Shown in pieces: positions 51,342 to 60,464 of a stretch of DNA of 60,464 bases. Each line of letters starts with the position of its first letter. Within the stretch, counting starts at the first letter, position 1. Location of the stretch: the NCBI GenBank assembly GCA_937975235.1, contig CALJUZ010000138.1:1-60464 (forward strand), given 5' to 3'. The notes below the pieces were generated by a model, which saw only the letters and a list, made by a program, of their open reading frames with translations, was not told the DNA's origin and did no database searches. A program made the position numbers and the translations under genes. The DNA is from CALJUZ01 sp003387805. Lineage in GTDB: Bacteria > Bacillota > Limnochordia > Limnochordales > ZCTH02-B6.

Positions 51342-52859
51342 TTGAACCAAAACGAAGCGCCGTTTCTCGAAGCCGTGCAGGCTTATGCCGACGCCGGCAT
51401 CGTGCCGTTCCATACGCCGGGGCATAAGCAAGGGCGCGGCGCATCCCCTGCGCTGGTGGAGTCGTTGGGCCCGCGGGCGCTGCGCATCGACGTGTCCGAC
51501 GTGCTCCTGTCCCCTCGCTACAACGACAGCTGGACCGCCGCGCTGTCGGCCGCGGAACGTCTGGCGGCGGACCTCCTGGGCGCGGATTACTGCTATTTTC
51601 TGGCCAACGGCACGTCCGGCGGCGTGCACGCCATGGTCATGGCCGCCGCGGCGGGCCGCAAGATCATCGTCGCCCGCAGCAGCCACCGTTCCGTCATCGG
51701 CGCCGTCATCTTGGCCGACGCGTGGCCGGTGTACGTGGACCCCGTCTACGACCCCGAGCTGGGGCTGTGGCTGCCGCCGCCGCCCGCGGCGTGGGAGCGG
51801 GCCATGGACGCGCATCCCGACGCCGCGGCCGTGCTCGTCACCTACCCGACGTACGAAGGCGTGGCCCTGGACTTGCAGCGGGTCGCGGAGGCGGCCCACG
51901 CGCGCGGCCTCGCGGTGCTGGTGGACGAAGCCCACGGCGCGCATTTCGGGCTGCACCCCGCGCTGCCGCCGCGGGCTCTCGCGCTGGGGGCGGACTTGAG
52001 TGCGCAAAGCCCCCACAAGCTGTTGGGTTCGCTGACCCAGGCGTCGTGGCTTTTGGGCCGGCGGGGCCGGGTGGAGCAGGACGCGGTGGCGGCCGTGCTG
52101 GGCGTGTTGCAAACCACCAGCCCGTCGGCGCTTTTGTACGGCTCCCTGGACGAAGCCCGCCGGCAAGTGGCGCGCCGCGGGCGGGACATGATGGAAAAGG
52201 CGCTGGCCGCGGCCGCGAAAGTGCGGCGGGCGGCGGCCGCGCTGCCGGGCGTGGACGTCGAGGACCTCACCGAGCGGCTGGCCGGGCGGTCTTCCGCACC
52301 GGGAGCCGGCGGCCGCGTTCCCGCGGCCGCCGGCGCGGATCCGACCAAACTGCTCATCCGCGTGGACGGCGCGGGCTGGAACGGCTTTGCGGCCGCGGCC
52401 GAGCTGCGGCGGCTGGGCGTGCAGGTGGAGATGGGCACCGCCCGCCACGTGCTGGCTCTGGCCACTTTCGGCGACGACGACGACACCGTCGCGGCCTTGA
52501 CCGGGGCGCTGGCCCGCCTGGCCGGGAACCCGCCGCCGCCGGGCCACCCCGCCGGCCCGTGGGAGGACGCGGGCTTTGATCCGGCTGCGGTGTTCCCGGC
52601 GGCCGCGGAACCCGTCATGCGCCCGCGGGCCGCGGCCCTGGCGCCGTCTGAAACGGTGCCGCTGGCCGAAGCCGCGGGGCGCGTCGCCAGCGACGTGGTC
52701 AGCCCGTACCCGCCGGGCGTGCCGGTGCTCTGCCCCGGAGAGCAGGTGACGGCCGACGCGGTGGAGTATTTGCAGGCAATCCTAGACAGAGGCGGCGAAG
52801 TGCGCGGCCTGTTGGGCGAGCGGGACGCTCCCGCCGTGCGCGTCGTCGGGGCGAGGTGA
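51342..52859 (+). CDS. Orn/Lys/Arg decarboxylase-family PLP enzyme (YaaO-like)
   Basis: This 505-residue enzyme belongs to the fold-type I PLP decarboxylases of basic amino acids (SpeA/Cad type, Bacillus YaaO). FHTPGHKQGRGA near the start, ANGTSGGVHAM, the VDEAHGAHF Asp motif, and the Schiff-base lysine in SAQSPHKLLGS are all seen, as is the C-terminal PYPPGVPVLCPGE. Substrate choice cannot be read from sequence. The TTG at 51342 is preferred over the ATG at 51297: the promoter -10 (51293-51298) covers that ATG, an AAGGAGG lies at 51321-51327, and the resulting 23 residues before FHTPGHK fit the family. The 14-base spacing to the TTG is long. The gene is 6 bases upstream of the next one. Confidence 0.87.
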   Translation: MNQNEAPFLEAVQAYADAGIVPFHTPGHKQGRGASPALVESLGPRALRIDVSDVLLSPRYNDSWTAALSAAERLAADLLGADYCYFLANGTSGGVHAMVMAAAAGRKIIVARSSHRSVIGAVILADAWPVYVDPVYDPELGLWLPPPPAAWERAMDAHPDAAAVLVTYPTYEGVALDLQRVAEAAHARGLAVLVDEAHGAHFGLHPALPPRALALGADLSAQSPHKLLGSLTQASWLLGRRGRVEQDAVAAVLGVLQTTSPSALLYGSLDEARRQVARRGRDMMEKALAAAAKVRRAAAALPGVDVEDLTERLAGRSSAPGAGGRVPAAAGADPTKLLIRVDGAGWNGFAAAAELRRLGVQVEMGTARHVLALATFGDDDDTVAALTGALARLAGNPPPPGHPAGPWEDAGFDPAAVFPAAAEPVMRPRAAALAPSETVPLAEAAGRVASDVVSPYPPGVPVLCPGEQVTADAVEYLQAILDRGGEVRGLLGERDAPAVRVVGAR

Positions 52860-52865
52860 AGATTC

Positions 52866-54434
<1,569 letters not shown>

Positions 54435-54491
54435 CCGCCGCGGGCGGCACGGCGCCGGCCCGCCGGGCCGGGCCGACATGGAGGCGTCGTC

Positions 54492-55169
54492 ATGATGAGC
54501 AGCGGCACGCCCCGCCGGGGCGTGTTCATTTCCTTTGAAGGCATCGACGGGACGGGCAAAACCACCCAGGCGGCCCTTTTGGCCCGCTGGCTCCGGGAGC
54601 GGGGGCTGGTCGTCGTGCACACCCGCGAGCCCGGCGGCACGCCGCTGGGGGAGGAGCTGCGGCGTCTGCTTTTGGACATGAAAGGCGAAGGGGCCGAGGC
54701 CGACGGCCGCGGGCCCGTGCCCGTGGCTGAAATGCTGCTGATGGCCGCGGCCCGGGCCCAGCACGTGGCCCGCGTCATCCTCCCGGCGCTGGAGGCGGGC
54801 CAGGTCGTGGTCAGCGACCGCTACGTCGACTCAAGCCTGGCCTATCAAGGCGCCGGGCTGGGGCTTCCGGAACAGGACGTGCGCCTGGTCAACGAAGTGG
54901 CCACCGGCGGGCTGCTGCCTGATCTGACGATTTTGCTGGACCTGGAGCCGGCCCGGGCCCACGAGCGCGAAGGCGTCGCGCTGGACCGCATCGAGCGGCG
55001 GGGGCTCGCGTTTCAGGAGCGGGTGCGGAACGCGTACCACCGGCTGGCCCGGCAGGAGCCCGGGCGCTGGCTGGTGCTGGACGTGGCGGGCATGTCCGTG
55101 GACGCCGTCCATGCCCAAGTGGCGCGCGCGGTGGCCGCGCGGCTGCGGGAACGGGGGCTGGAGCCGTGA
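54492..55169 (+). CDS. tmk: Thymidylate kinase
   Basis: This 225-residue enzyme phosphorylates dTMP to dTDP. Walker A is EGIDGTGKT (residues 16-24). TREPGGTPLGE, the VVSDRYVDSSLAYQG segment and the LID region (HEREGVALDRIERRG) are as in the family. The ATG at 54492 follows GGAGG by 7 bases. The stop overlaps the start of the yaaR gene (GTGA), consistent with an operon tmk-yaaR-holB-ricT-rsmI. Confidence 0.96.
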   Translation: MMSSGTPRRGVFISFEGIDGTGKTTQAALLARWLRERGLVVVHTREPGGTPLGEELRRLLLDMKGEGAEADGRGPVPVAEMLLMAAARAQHVARVILPALEAGQVVVSDRYVDSSLAYQGAGLGLPEQDVRLVNEVATGGLLPDLTILLDLEPARAHEREGVALDRIERRGLAFQERVRNAYHRLARQEPGRWLVLDVAGMSVDAVHAQVARAVAARLRERGLEP

Positions 55170-55609
55170 GGGTGCGCCGCGAACGGGCGGGCCGGCCGGA
55201 TTTGCAGCGGCGGGGCGCCGCCCGCGCCCGGGCCGAAACCCGGGCCACGGCCTTTCGCGACGAGCTGCGCCTGCGGGAGCTGGAGCGGGAGCAGGCCGCG
55301 GAAAAGGCCCTGGCCGACCTGGACCAAGCCGCCGAGCGGCTGCGCAAAGAGCCCGGCCTGGAGACGCTGGCCGCCTACAAGCAGGCGCTGCGGGCGGCCA
55401 TCGAGGACGCGCTGCGGCGGGCGTACCGGGTCCAGGCGGAAACGGGGTTTTCCGGCGGCGGGCGCCGGCGCCTGCTGTACGTGGTGCGCGTCGTCGATCA
55501 GAAACTGGAAGAGCTCACCCGCCTGCTCTTGGCCCGGGAGCGGGACAACCTGGCCATCGCCGCCCGCCTGGACGAGATCCGCGGCCTCTTGCTGGACCTG
55601 TACCGGTAG
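55166..55609 (+). CDS. YaaR family protein (DUF327)
   Basis: This 147-residue, highly charged helical protein occupies the position of Bacillus yaaR between tmk and holB. It shows the family's closing pattern: LRKEPGLETLAAYKQALRAA, then a middle segment with RRLLYVVRVVDQKLEELTRLLLARE, given here as its end VVDQKLEELTRLLL. DEIRGLLLDLYR then closes the chain. Its role is unknown. The GTG start overlaps the tmk stop by four bases. The first 40 residues are Arg/Ala-rich. Confidence 0.82.
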   Translation: MRVRRERAGRPDLQRRGAARARAETRATAFRDELRLRELEREQAAEKALADLDQAAERLRKEPGLETLAAYKQALRAAIEDALRRAYRVQAETGFSGGGRRRLLYVVRVVDQKLEELTRLLLARERDNLAIAARLDEIRGLLLDLYR

Positions 55610-55630
55610 ACGGGTTATAGTGGACTCAAG

Positions 55631-56653
55631 ATGAGCCAAACAGAGCGCTGGCAAGTCCGCGGCCAGCCGGCCGCGGTGAACATGATGCAAGGCGCGGTGC
55701 GCAGCGGCCGCGTGGCCCACGCGTACTTGTTCGCCGGCCCCCGGGGCGTCGGCAAAGCCACCGCGGCGCGGGCCTTCGCCCGGGCGCTGGTGTGCGAAGC
55801 CGAAAGCCCGGAGGAGCGGCCGTGCGGGCGCTGCCCGGCGTGCGTCGACGCGGCGGCGGGGCGGCACGTGGACGTGCACGTGGTGGCCCCGGAGGAAGAC
55901 AAGCTTTTGATCGACCAGGTGCGCCGCATGCACCAGCTGGCCCTGCTGCGGGCCGTGCGGGGCCGCCGCAAGGTCTTTATCGTGGAAGCCATCGACACCG
56001 CCACGCCCGAGGCGCAAAACGCGCTGCTGAAAGTGCTGGAGGAGCCGCCGGGCGAGACGGTCTTCATCTTGATCGCCCACAACGAGACGCCGCTGTTGCC
56101 CACGGTGGTGTCGCGGTGCGTCACGGTGCGCTTCGGGCGGCTGCCGCGCGAGGTGGCCGCGGCCATTTTGCGCGAGCGGTTCGGCTACGGCGACGCGGCG
56201 GAGCTGGGCGCCGCGCTGGGCGACGGCAGCATCGCGCAGGCCACCCGCCTTTCGCCCGTGGAGCTCTTGCAGCGGCGGGACGAGGCGCTGGCGCTCTTGG
56301 GCGGTTTGCTGGGCGCGGCGCCGGCCGCGGTGCCGAAGCAGGCCGAAGCCTGGCACAAGCGCCGCGATGAGCTGGCGGAGCTGCTGGAGATTTTGCAGAC
56401 GTGGCTGCGGGACGTGCTCCTGTGCCAGCACCGCCCCGACGTTCTGGACAATCCCGGGGCGTGGCTCGTCCATTTCGACCGCGTCGAGGACCTGAAGTCG
56501 TACGCGCGGGCCATGGGGCCCGACCAGGTGATGACGGCCCTGGAACACATCCTCGCGTTCCACCGGCGCCTGTCGGAAAACGTCGGCGTCCGGCCGCTGG
56601 TGGACGTGCTGTTTTTGGACCTGGCCGCCTGCGGGCGGCGGCCGGCGGCTTAG
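55631..56653 (+). CDS. holB: DNA polymerase III delta-prime subunit
   Basis: This 340-residue clamp-loader subunit resembles DnaX but is degenerate as an ATPase: the P-loop reads GPRGVGKA. A four-Cys zinc module is present (Cys residues in CEAE.. and CGRCPAC). IDQVRRMHQLA, IVEAIDTATPEAQNALLKVL and the SRC motif (VVSRCVTVRF) identify the family. The ribosome site is weak. It lies 21 bases after yaaR, as in Bacillus. Confidence 0.95.
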   Translation: MSQTERWQVRGQPAAVNMMQGAVRSGRVAHAYLFAGPRGVGKATAARAFARALVCEAESPEERPCGRCPACVDAAAGRHVDVHVVAPEEDKLLIDQVRRMHQLALLRAVRGRRKVFIVEAIDTATPEAQNALLKVLEEPPGETVFILIAHNETPLLPTVVSRCVTVRFGRLPREVAAAILRERFGYGDAAELGAALGDGSIAQATRLSPVELLQRRDEALALLGGLLGAAPAAVPKQAEAWHKRRDELAELLEILQTWLRDVLLCQHRPDVLDNPGAWLVHFDRVEDLKSYARAMGPDQVMTALEHILAFHRRLSENVGVRPLVDVLFLDLAACGRRPAA

Positions 56654-56666
56654 GGGGTTCCCTTTC

Positions 56667-57998
56667 ATGAGCGAGAGCGCAGCGGTGGCGCTGGTGCGCA
56701 TCGTAGGCGTCCGCTTCAAGCGGGCGGGGAAGATATATTACTTCGATCCCGGCGTCCTGGACCTGGTGCGGGGCGACCGGGTGCTGGTGGAGACGGCGGC
56801 GGGGGTCGAGTTCGGCGACGTGGTGGTCCCGCCCAAGATGGTGCCGGAAAGCGACGTGGTGCCGCCCATCCGGCCGGTGCTGCGCCGGGTGGAGCGGGAA
56901 GACTACGACCGGCTGCTGGCCAACCGGCACGACGCGCGCCTCGCCCACGAGGCGGCGCTGGAGCGCATCGCGGCCCGGGGCTTGCCCATGCGGCTGGTGA
57001 GCACCGAGTACACCTTCGACCGCAACCGGCTGACGTTTTTCTTCACCGCCGAAAGCCGGGTGGACTTCCGCCAGCTGGTGCGGGACCTCGCGCGGCAGTT
57101 CGGCGTGCGCATCGAGCTGCGCCAGATCGGCGTGCGGGACGAGGCGAAAGAAGTGGGCGGCATCGGCCTGTGCGGCCGGGAGCTGTGCTGTTCCAGCTGG
57201 ATGGGCGAGTTCGAGCCCGTCTCCATCCGCATGGCCAAAGAGCAGAAACTTTCGCTGAACCCGTCCAAGCTGACGGGCCAGTGCGGCCGGCTCAAATGCT
57301 GCCTGAAGTTCGAAAACGACACGTACCGCCGCATCCGGTCGGAGCTGCCCGACGTGGGCGATCTGGTCCAGACGACGGTGGCCGGGGAAAAGGTGACGGC
57401 GCCGGTGGCCGAGGTGCTGGTGGCCCGCGAGAGCGTGGAGCTGGATCTGGGCGAAGGGCGGAAGGCGCTGGTTTCGCTGGGGCAGATCGAAAGCGGCGAG
57501 GCCAAGGTGCTGACCGGCAAGCTGGCCGACGGCGCCCGGGAGCACGCCGCGGCCGCGGACGGCGAGGGGGACCTGCGGCCCGGCGCCGGCCGCATTCCGG
57601 TCCTGACCGAAGACGATGAAGCCGGCCCGGCGCTCCGGGACGACCAAGCCCATCCGGCCGCGGCGCCGTGGGCGGAGGATGAGCCGGAGGCGGACTCGGC
57701 CCGGGCGGACGAGGGCGAGGCGGAGCCCGCAGGGCCGGCCGAGACGGAACCCGCGCCGGGTGAGGGCGGGGAGGAAGGGCCCGGGGGCCGGAGCAAGCGG
57801 CGGCGGGGCGGCCGCCCGCATGCCGCCGGCAAGCCCAAGGGCCGCGCGCCCCGCGATCGGCAGGCGGAAGGGGCCGACGAGGCCGGGGAGCCCGGCGCGG
57901 AGGCCCAGGCCAAGCGGCGCCGCAAGCGGCGGCCCAAGCGGCGGCCGCGGCCCGGGCAGTCCGGGCCGTCCGGTCCGCCCGCCCCGGCCGCCGAGTGA
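56667..57998 (+). CDS. ricT: PSP1-domain protein RicT (YaaT) with long C-terminal tail
   Basis: This 443-residue protein carries the PSP1 domain (GKIYYFDPGVLDLVRGDRVL onward) and the conserved Cys motifs of RicT (GLCGRELCCSSW and GQCGRLKCCLKF), which in Bacillus bind Fe-S clusters within the RicA-RicF-RicT complex that affects RNase Y and sporulation. Bacillus RicT is about 275 residues. Here about 150 extra residues form a low-complexity tail, acidic near 310-370 and strongly basic at the end (KRRRKRRPKRRP). The ATG follows AGGGGG by about 9 bases. ricA and ricF are not in the window. Confidence 0.92.
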   Translation: MSESAAVALVRIVGVRFKRAGKIYYFDPGVLDLVRGDRVLVETAAGVEFGDVVVPPKMVPESDVVPPIRPVLRRVEREDYDRLLANRHDARLAHEAALERIAARGLPMRLVSTEYTFDRNRLTFFFTAESRVDFRQLVRDLARQFGVRIELRQIGVRDEAKEVGGIGLCGRELCCSSWMGEFEPVSIRMAKEQKLSLNPSKLTGQCGRLKCCLKFENDTYRRIRSELPDVGDLVQTTVAGEKVTAPVAEVLVARESVELDLGEGRKALVSLGQIESGEAKVLTGKLADGAREHAAAADGEGDLRPGAGRIPVLTEDDEAGPALRDDQAHPAAAPWAEDEPEADSARADEGEAEPAGPAETEPAPGEGGEEGPGGRSKRRRGGRPHAAGKPKGRAPRDRQAEGADEAGEPGAEAQAKRRRKRRPKRRPRPGQSGPSGPPAPAAE

Positions 57999-58002
57999 TG
58001 GT

Positions 58003-58953
58003 ATGGGCACGCTGTACGTCTGCGGCACTCCCATCGGCAACCTGGAGGACGCCAGCTTCCGCCTGCTGCGCACGCTGCGGGAAGCGTCCGTCATCGCGGC
58101 GGAGGACACCCGCCACGCCCGCAAGCTGCTGGGCCGCTACGACATCCATACGCCCCTCATCAGCTTGCACGAGCACAACGAGGAAGCCCGCATCGCCGAA
58201 GTGCTGCGGCGGCTGGGCCGCGGCGAGGCGGTAGCGCTGGTGTCCGACGCGGGCATGCCCGCCATCAGCGATCCCGGCGCGCGCCTGGTGCGGGCCGCGG
58301 CCGACGCGGGCTTCGACGTGGTGGTCGTGCCGGGCCCCACGGCGCTGACCACGGCCCTGGCCGGCTCCGGCTTGCCCGCAGACCGTTTCGTCTTCGAAGG
58401 CTTCTTGCCGCGGCGGGCCGCGGCCCGCCGGCAGCGGCTGCACGAACTGAAAGGCGATCCCCGCACGCTGGTGTTTTACGAGGCGCCGCACCGTCTGCGC
58501 GCGACGCTGCGGGACATGCTGGACGTGTGGGGCGATCGGCCCGCCTGCATCGCCCGCGAGCTCACCAAAGCCTTTGAGCAGTGGCAGCGGCAGCCGCTGT
58601 CACGCCTGGTTGCGTATTGGGAGGAGCACCCGCCTCGGGGCGAGTTCGTCATCGTCGTGGCCGGTGCGGACCGGCCCGCGGCTGCGGGCCGTGCAGCCGG
58701 CCACGACGCCGGCGCCGCGGACCGAGGCGCGGCCGAAGGCGGAGACGGACAGGCCGCGCCGAGCCAAGAAGTAGGGGAAAGCGTCGCGCCCGACGAGCTG
58801 GCGCAACGCGTCCTGCTCAAAATGTCGATGGGCATGGACAAAAAAACCGCTGTGCAGGCGGTTGCCAGCGAACTTGGTCTGCCGCGGCGCGTCGTTTACC
58901 AGGCCGCGACGGTTATCGATGCGGCTCCCGTGGAGCCGGAGGAGAGCGGTTAG
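58003..58953 (+). CDS. rsmI: 16S rRNA 2'-O-ribose C1402 methyltransferase
   Basis: This 316-residue enzyme methylates the 2'-OH of C1402 in 16S rRNA using S-adenosylmethionine. The tetrapyrrole-methylase fold is clear: LYVCGTPIGNLEDASFR, AAEDTRHARKLL, ALVSDAGMPAISDPG, VVPGPTALTTALAGSGL and FYEAPHRL. A 40-residue Ala/Gly linker precedes a C-terminal helical domain (MDKKTAVQAVASELGLPRR) typical of RsmI. The ATG at 58003 comes 5 bases after the ricT stop and lacks a strong ribosome site, so coupling is likely. Its 3' end overlaps abrB by four bases on the opposite strand. Confidence 0.95.
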   Translation: MGTLYVCGTPIGNLEDASFRLLRTLREASVIAAEDTRHARKLLGRYDIHTPLISLHEHNEEARIAEVLRRLGRGEAVALVSDAGMPAISDPGARLVRAAADAGFDVVVVPGPTALTTALAGSGLPADRFVFEGFLPRRAAARRQRLHELKGDPRTLVFYEAPHRLRATLRDMLDVWGDRPACIARELTKAFEQWQRQPLSRLVAYWEEHPPRGEFVIVVAGADRPAAAGRAAGHDAGAADRGAAEGGDGQAAPSQEVGESVAPDELAQRVLLKMSMGMDKKTAVQAVASELGLPRRVVYQAATVIDAAPVEPEESG

Positions 58954-59210
58954 GCAGGCTCCTCCACCAGCAGGTTCTGCATCTCGCGCAGGCAGTTTTC
59001 GCACACGTTCTTCCCGCGGAAGTGATGCACGTTGGTCGCGTCGCCGCAGAACACGCAGGCCGGCTCGTACTTCTTCAGGATAATGCGCTCGCCGTCGACG
59101 TAAATTTCCAGGGCGTCCTTTTGTTCTATTTGCAGTGTTCTCCGCAGCTCGATGGGGATGACGACCCGTCCCAACTCGTCCACCTTGCGAACGATGCCGG
59201 TCGACTTCAC
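58950..59210 (-). CDS. abrB: AbrB-family transition-state regulator
   Basis: This 86-residue protein matches Bacillus AbrB/Abh. KSTGIVRKVDELGRVVIPIE is the swapped-hairpin DNA-binding domain, followed by YVDGERIILKKYEPAC. A C-terminal module with CVFC and CENC looks like a zinc site, and is found in many AbrB proteins of this position. The GTG at 59210 follows AAGGAGGTG by 7 bases. A clear promoter lies upstream. Position beside rsmI matches Bacillus. In Bacillus it represses post-exponential genes; the target set here is unknown. Confidence 0.94.
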   Translation of the reverse strand: MKSTGIVRKVDELGRVVIPIELRRTLQIEQKDALEIYVDGERIILKKYEPACVFCGDATNVHHFRGKNVCENCLREMQNLLVEEPA

Positions 59211-59262
59211 GAACGGACACCTCCTTCTGAGGATCCAACGGCGCTTATTGCTACTCAAGGAA

Positions 59263-59291
59263 ATAGTACTAAAATTTCCAGGTAAAGTCAA
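59263..59291 (-). promoter_or_regulatory. Promoter of abrB
   Basis: On the minus strand TTGACT (plus positions 59286-59291) and TACTAT (59263-59268) are 17 bases apart, each with five of six consensus bases. The leader is about 45 bases. Confidence 0.8.
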
Positions 59292-59375
59292 CTTCGATTC
59301 ATAGGGCCCGCGTCCGCCCCGGGACCGGCCGCGGCGCGCTGTCGCATCCCGCTTTTCCGGCCTGTACCGCCATGC

Positions 59376-59389
59376 GGAAAATTTCTTCC
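59376..59389 (+). promoter_or_regulatory. Candidate IclR-type operator (GGAA-N6-TTCC)
   Basis: GGAAAATTTCTTCC is an inverted repeat 56 bases before the IclR gene. Its GGAA/TTCC arms resemble IclR sites in other bacteria. AATACA also recurs at about 59420 and 59431. The promoter itself is unclear. Confidence 0.4.
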
Positions 59390-59445
59390 AGAAAAATCAT
59401 GAGCAGGAAGTAACTTCGCAATACACATGGAATACAACCATCACT

Positions 59446-60243
59446 ATGAATGAGAACGGGTTCTCACAGACTGAGAAAACCACACGGCAGGCGGCGGCGG
59501 ACAACGGCCACGTCCCGCCGCAGCTGCGGCTTCTGCATCTGCTCACCTTGATCGCCGGGCGCGCCGAGCCGCCCACGGCCAAAGACTTGGCCGTCCTCTC
59601 GGGCTACCCGCTGAGCTCGGTGTACCGTTACCTGGCCCATCTGAAAGATTGGGGGTTCGTCCGGGAATTGTCCGGGTCGGGCCGGTACGCGGCGGGTCCC
59701 CGGGCCGTTCAGCTTTGGGCCAACTTTCGGCGCAACTTCGACTTGGGCGCGGTGGCGCGCCCCGTCATGGAGGACCTGAGCGAGCGCCTGGGCGAGACGG
59801 TCCTGCTGGTGATCCCCGTCGGCGTGCACGCCGTCTGCATCGAAGCCGTGGAAAGCCCGCTGAAAATCCGCTATTCCTTCCAGCCCGGCGTCATGAACTC
59901 CCTGGACCTGGGCGCGTCCGCCAAGTGCATGCTGCCTTTCCTGGAGCGCACGGTTTACGCCCAGATCATGCAGCGCATCGAGCGGGAGGATCCCCGGCGC
60001 AAGGCGGACCTCGAGAAGGAAGTCGAGGAGATTCGCCGCCAGGGCTACGCGTGCACCGAAGGCGAGGTCGATCCCGGGGCGTGGGCCGTGGGGGTTCCCA
60101 TCTTCAGCGCGCCGGGCTACCTCGAGGGGGCGCTCAGCGTGGTGGCGCCTTCGTTCCGGATTGACGACGCGAAGAAAGCCGAAATCATCGCTCAGGCGCG
60201 CGAGACGGTCCAGCGGATCCACGACTTGATCGCCAGCGGTTGA
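59446..60243 (+). CDS. IclR-family transcriptional regulator
   Basis: This 265-residue protein has the IclR layout. The N-terminal winged helix (about residues 28-90) contains LRLLHLLTLIAGRAEPPTAK, LAVLSGYPLSSVYRYLAHLK and GRYAAGPRAVQL. The C-terminal effector-binding domain has ETVLLVIPVGVHAVCIEAVE, GASAKCMLPFLE and WAVGVPIFSAPGYLEGALSV. The effector is unknown, usually a small organic acid or aromatic. No Shine-Dalgarno precedes the ATG; a TACAAC at 59433-59438 would place transcription start at about the ATG, so a leaderless message is possible. It probably regulates the gene(s) starting at the right edge of the window. Confidence 0.9.
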   Translation: MNENGFSQTEKTTRQAAADNGHVPPQLRLLHLLTLIAGRAEPPTAKDLAVLSGYPLSSVYRYLAHLKDWGFVRELSGSGRYAAGPRAVQLWANFRRNFDLGAVARPVMEDLSERLGETVLLVIPVGVHAVCIEAVESPLKIRYSFQPGVMNSLDLGASAKCMLPFLERTVYAQIMQRIEREDPRRKADLEKEVEEIRRQGYACTEGEVDPGAWAVGVPIFSAPGYLEGALSVVAPSFRIDDAKKAEIIAQARETVQRIHDLIASG

Positions 60244-60364
60244 GGAGGTGTTGCCGGCAACGACGCGAACGGAAATCGGCCGGTCCATGCAAGCGGATCC
60301 GGACCAGGAGTCGTCGTTCTCGGACAACTGTCGCAGTCAGTGTCACGTGAGGAGGTTGCATCAA

Positions 60365-60464
60365 ATGTTGAATGCCGTCACGCAGCTGCGCCGGCCGGGC
60401 GGGCCGCCCTCCGCCGCCCGCCGCACTCTATCTTCGTGCTGGGCGACTCGGGCATCGAAAACGC
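60365..60464 (+). CDS. Start of a gene cut by the window edge
   Basis: A strong ribosome site (GAGGAGG, 9 bases before) precedes the ATG at 60365. The visible 33 residues (MLNAVTQLRRPGG onward) are not recognisable. Another frame of the same stretch reads SIFVLGDSGIEN, which looks more protein-like, so a sequencing frameshift or a different start is possible. Control by the upstream IclR regulator is inference. Confidence 0.35.
   Translation, partial: MLNAVTQLRRPGGPPSAARRTLSSCWATRASKT

Noticed and set aside
57616..58002. N-terminal extension of RsmI by 129 residues
   Set aside because: That part is a shifted frame of the ricT tail, rich in Arg and Pro. The family start MGTLYVCGTPIGN is at 58003.

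Overview
The window is high-GC DNA from what looks like a Bacillota (Firmicutes) chromosome of a diderm type. A Limnochordia-like lineage would fit, but that name is inference. The Firmicute assignment rests on the right-hand half. There a large Alu-domain SRP RNA, dnaX, ebfC (yaaK), recR, a yaaO-type decarboxylase, tmk, yaaR, holB, ricT (yaaT), rsmI and abrB follow nearly the order seen near the Bacillus replication origin. The diderm assignment rests on the left half, where two-partner-secretion exoproteins sit next to an outer-membrane TpsB barrel and a Skp/OmpH-type periplasmic chaperone.

Region 1 (1-30.3 kb): a secretion locus. A 1844-aa TpsA exoprotein carries twelve MBG-like repeats. 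It is followed by a 7450-aa TpsA exoprotein with several repeat families, then an overlapping TpsB transporter, a perfect terminator, and a Skp/OmpH chaperone with its own terminator. Both exoproteins probably use the single TpsB.

Region 2 (30.3-37.1 kb): a CoA-disulfide/persulfide reductase whose promoter holds a CsoR/CstR-like palindrome. It converges on a stand-alone Csb2/Cas6-like gene with no CRISPR array or other cas gene in view. Divergent from that is an operon of a YtrA-type GntR regulator, an ABC ATPase, an ABC permease, a two-domain membrane PH-like protein and a YbjQ protein. A small hypothetical gene follows on the minus strand.

Region 3 (37.1-42.7 kb): an exported M48 protease, sodA, a membrane-anchored [2Fe-2S] ferredoxin, and a polar amino acid uptake operon with two tandem binding proteins and a permease but no ATPase.

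Region 4 (42.7-46.5 kb): an A-type Fe-S carrier, tadA (containing a near-consensus internal promoter), tandem tRNA-Ser(CGA) and tRNA-Ser(GGA), a YceI protein divergent from an HxlR regulator, UV-damage endonuclease uvsE, and the SRP RNA.

Region 5 (46.5-60.5 kb): the conserved replication and housekeeping cluster listed above, interrupted by a convergent XRE-TPR regulator. It ends with abrB, an IclR regulator and the start of a gene cut by the window edge. Most assignments come from motif recognition alone. Start codons were chosen by Shine-Dalgarno spacing and promoter position where these could be seen.
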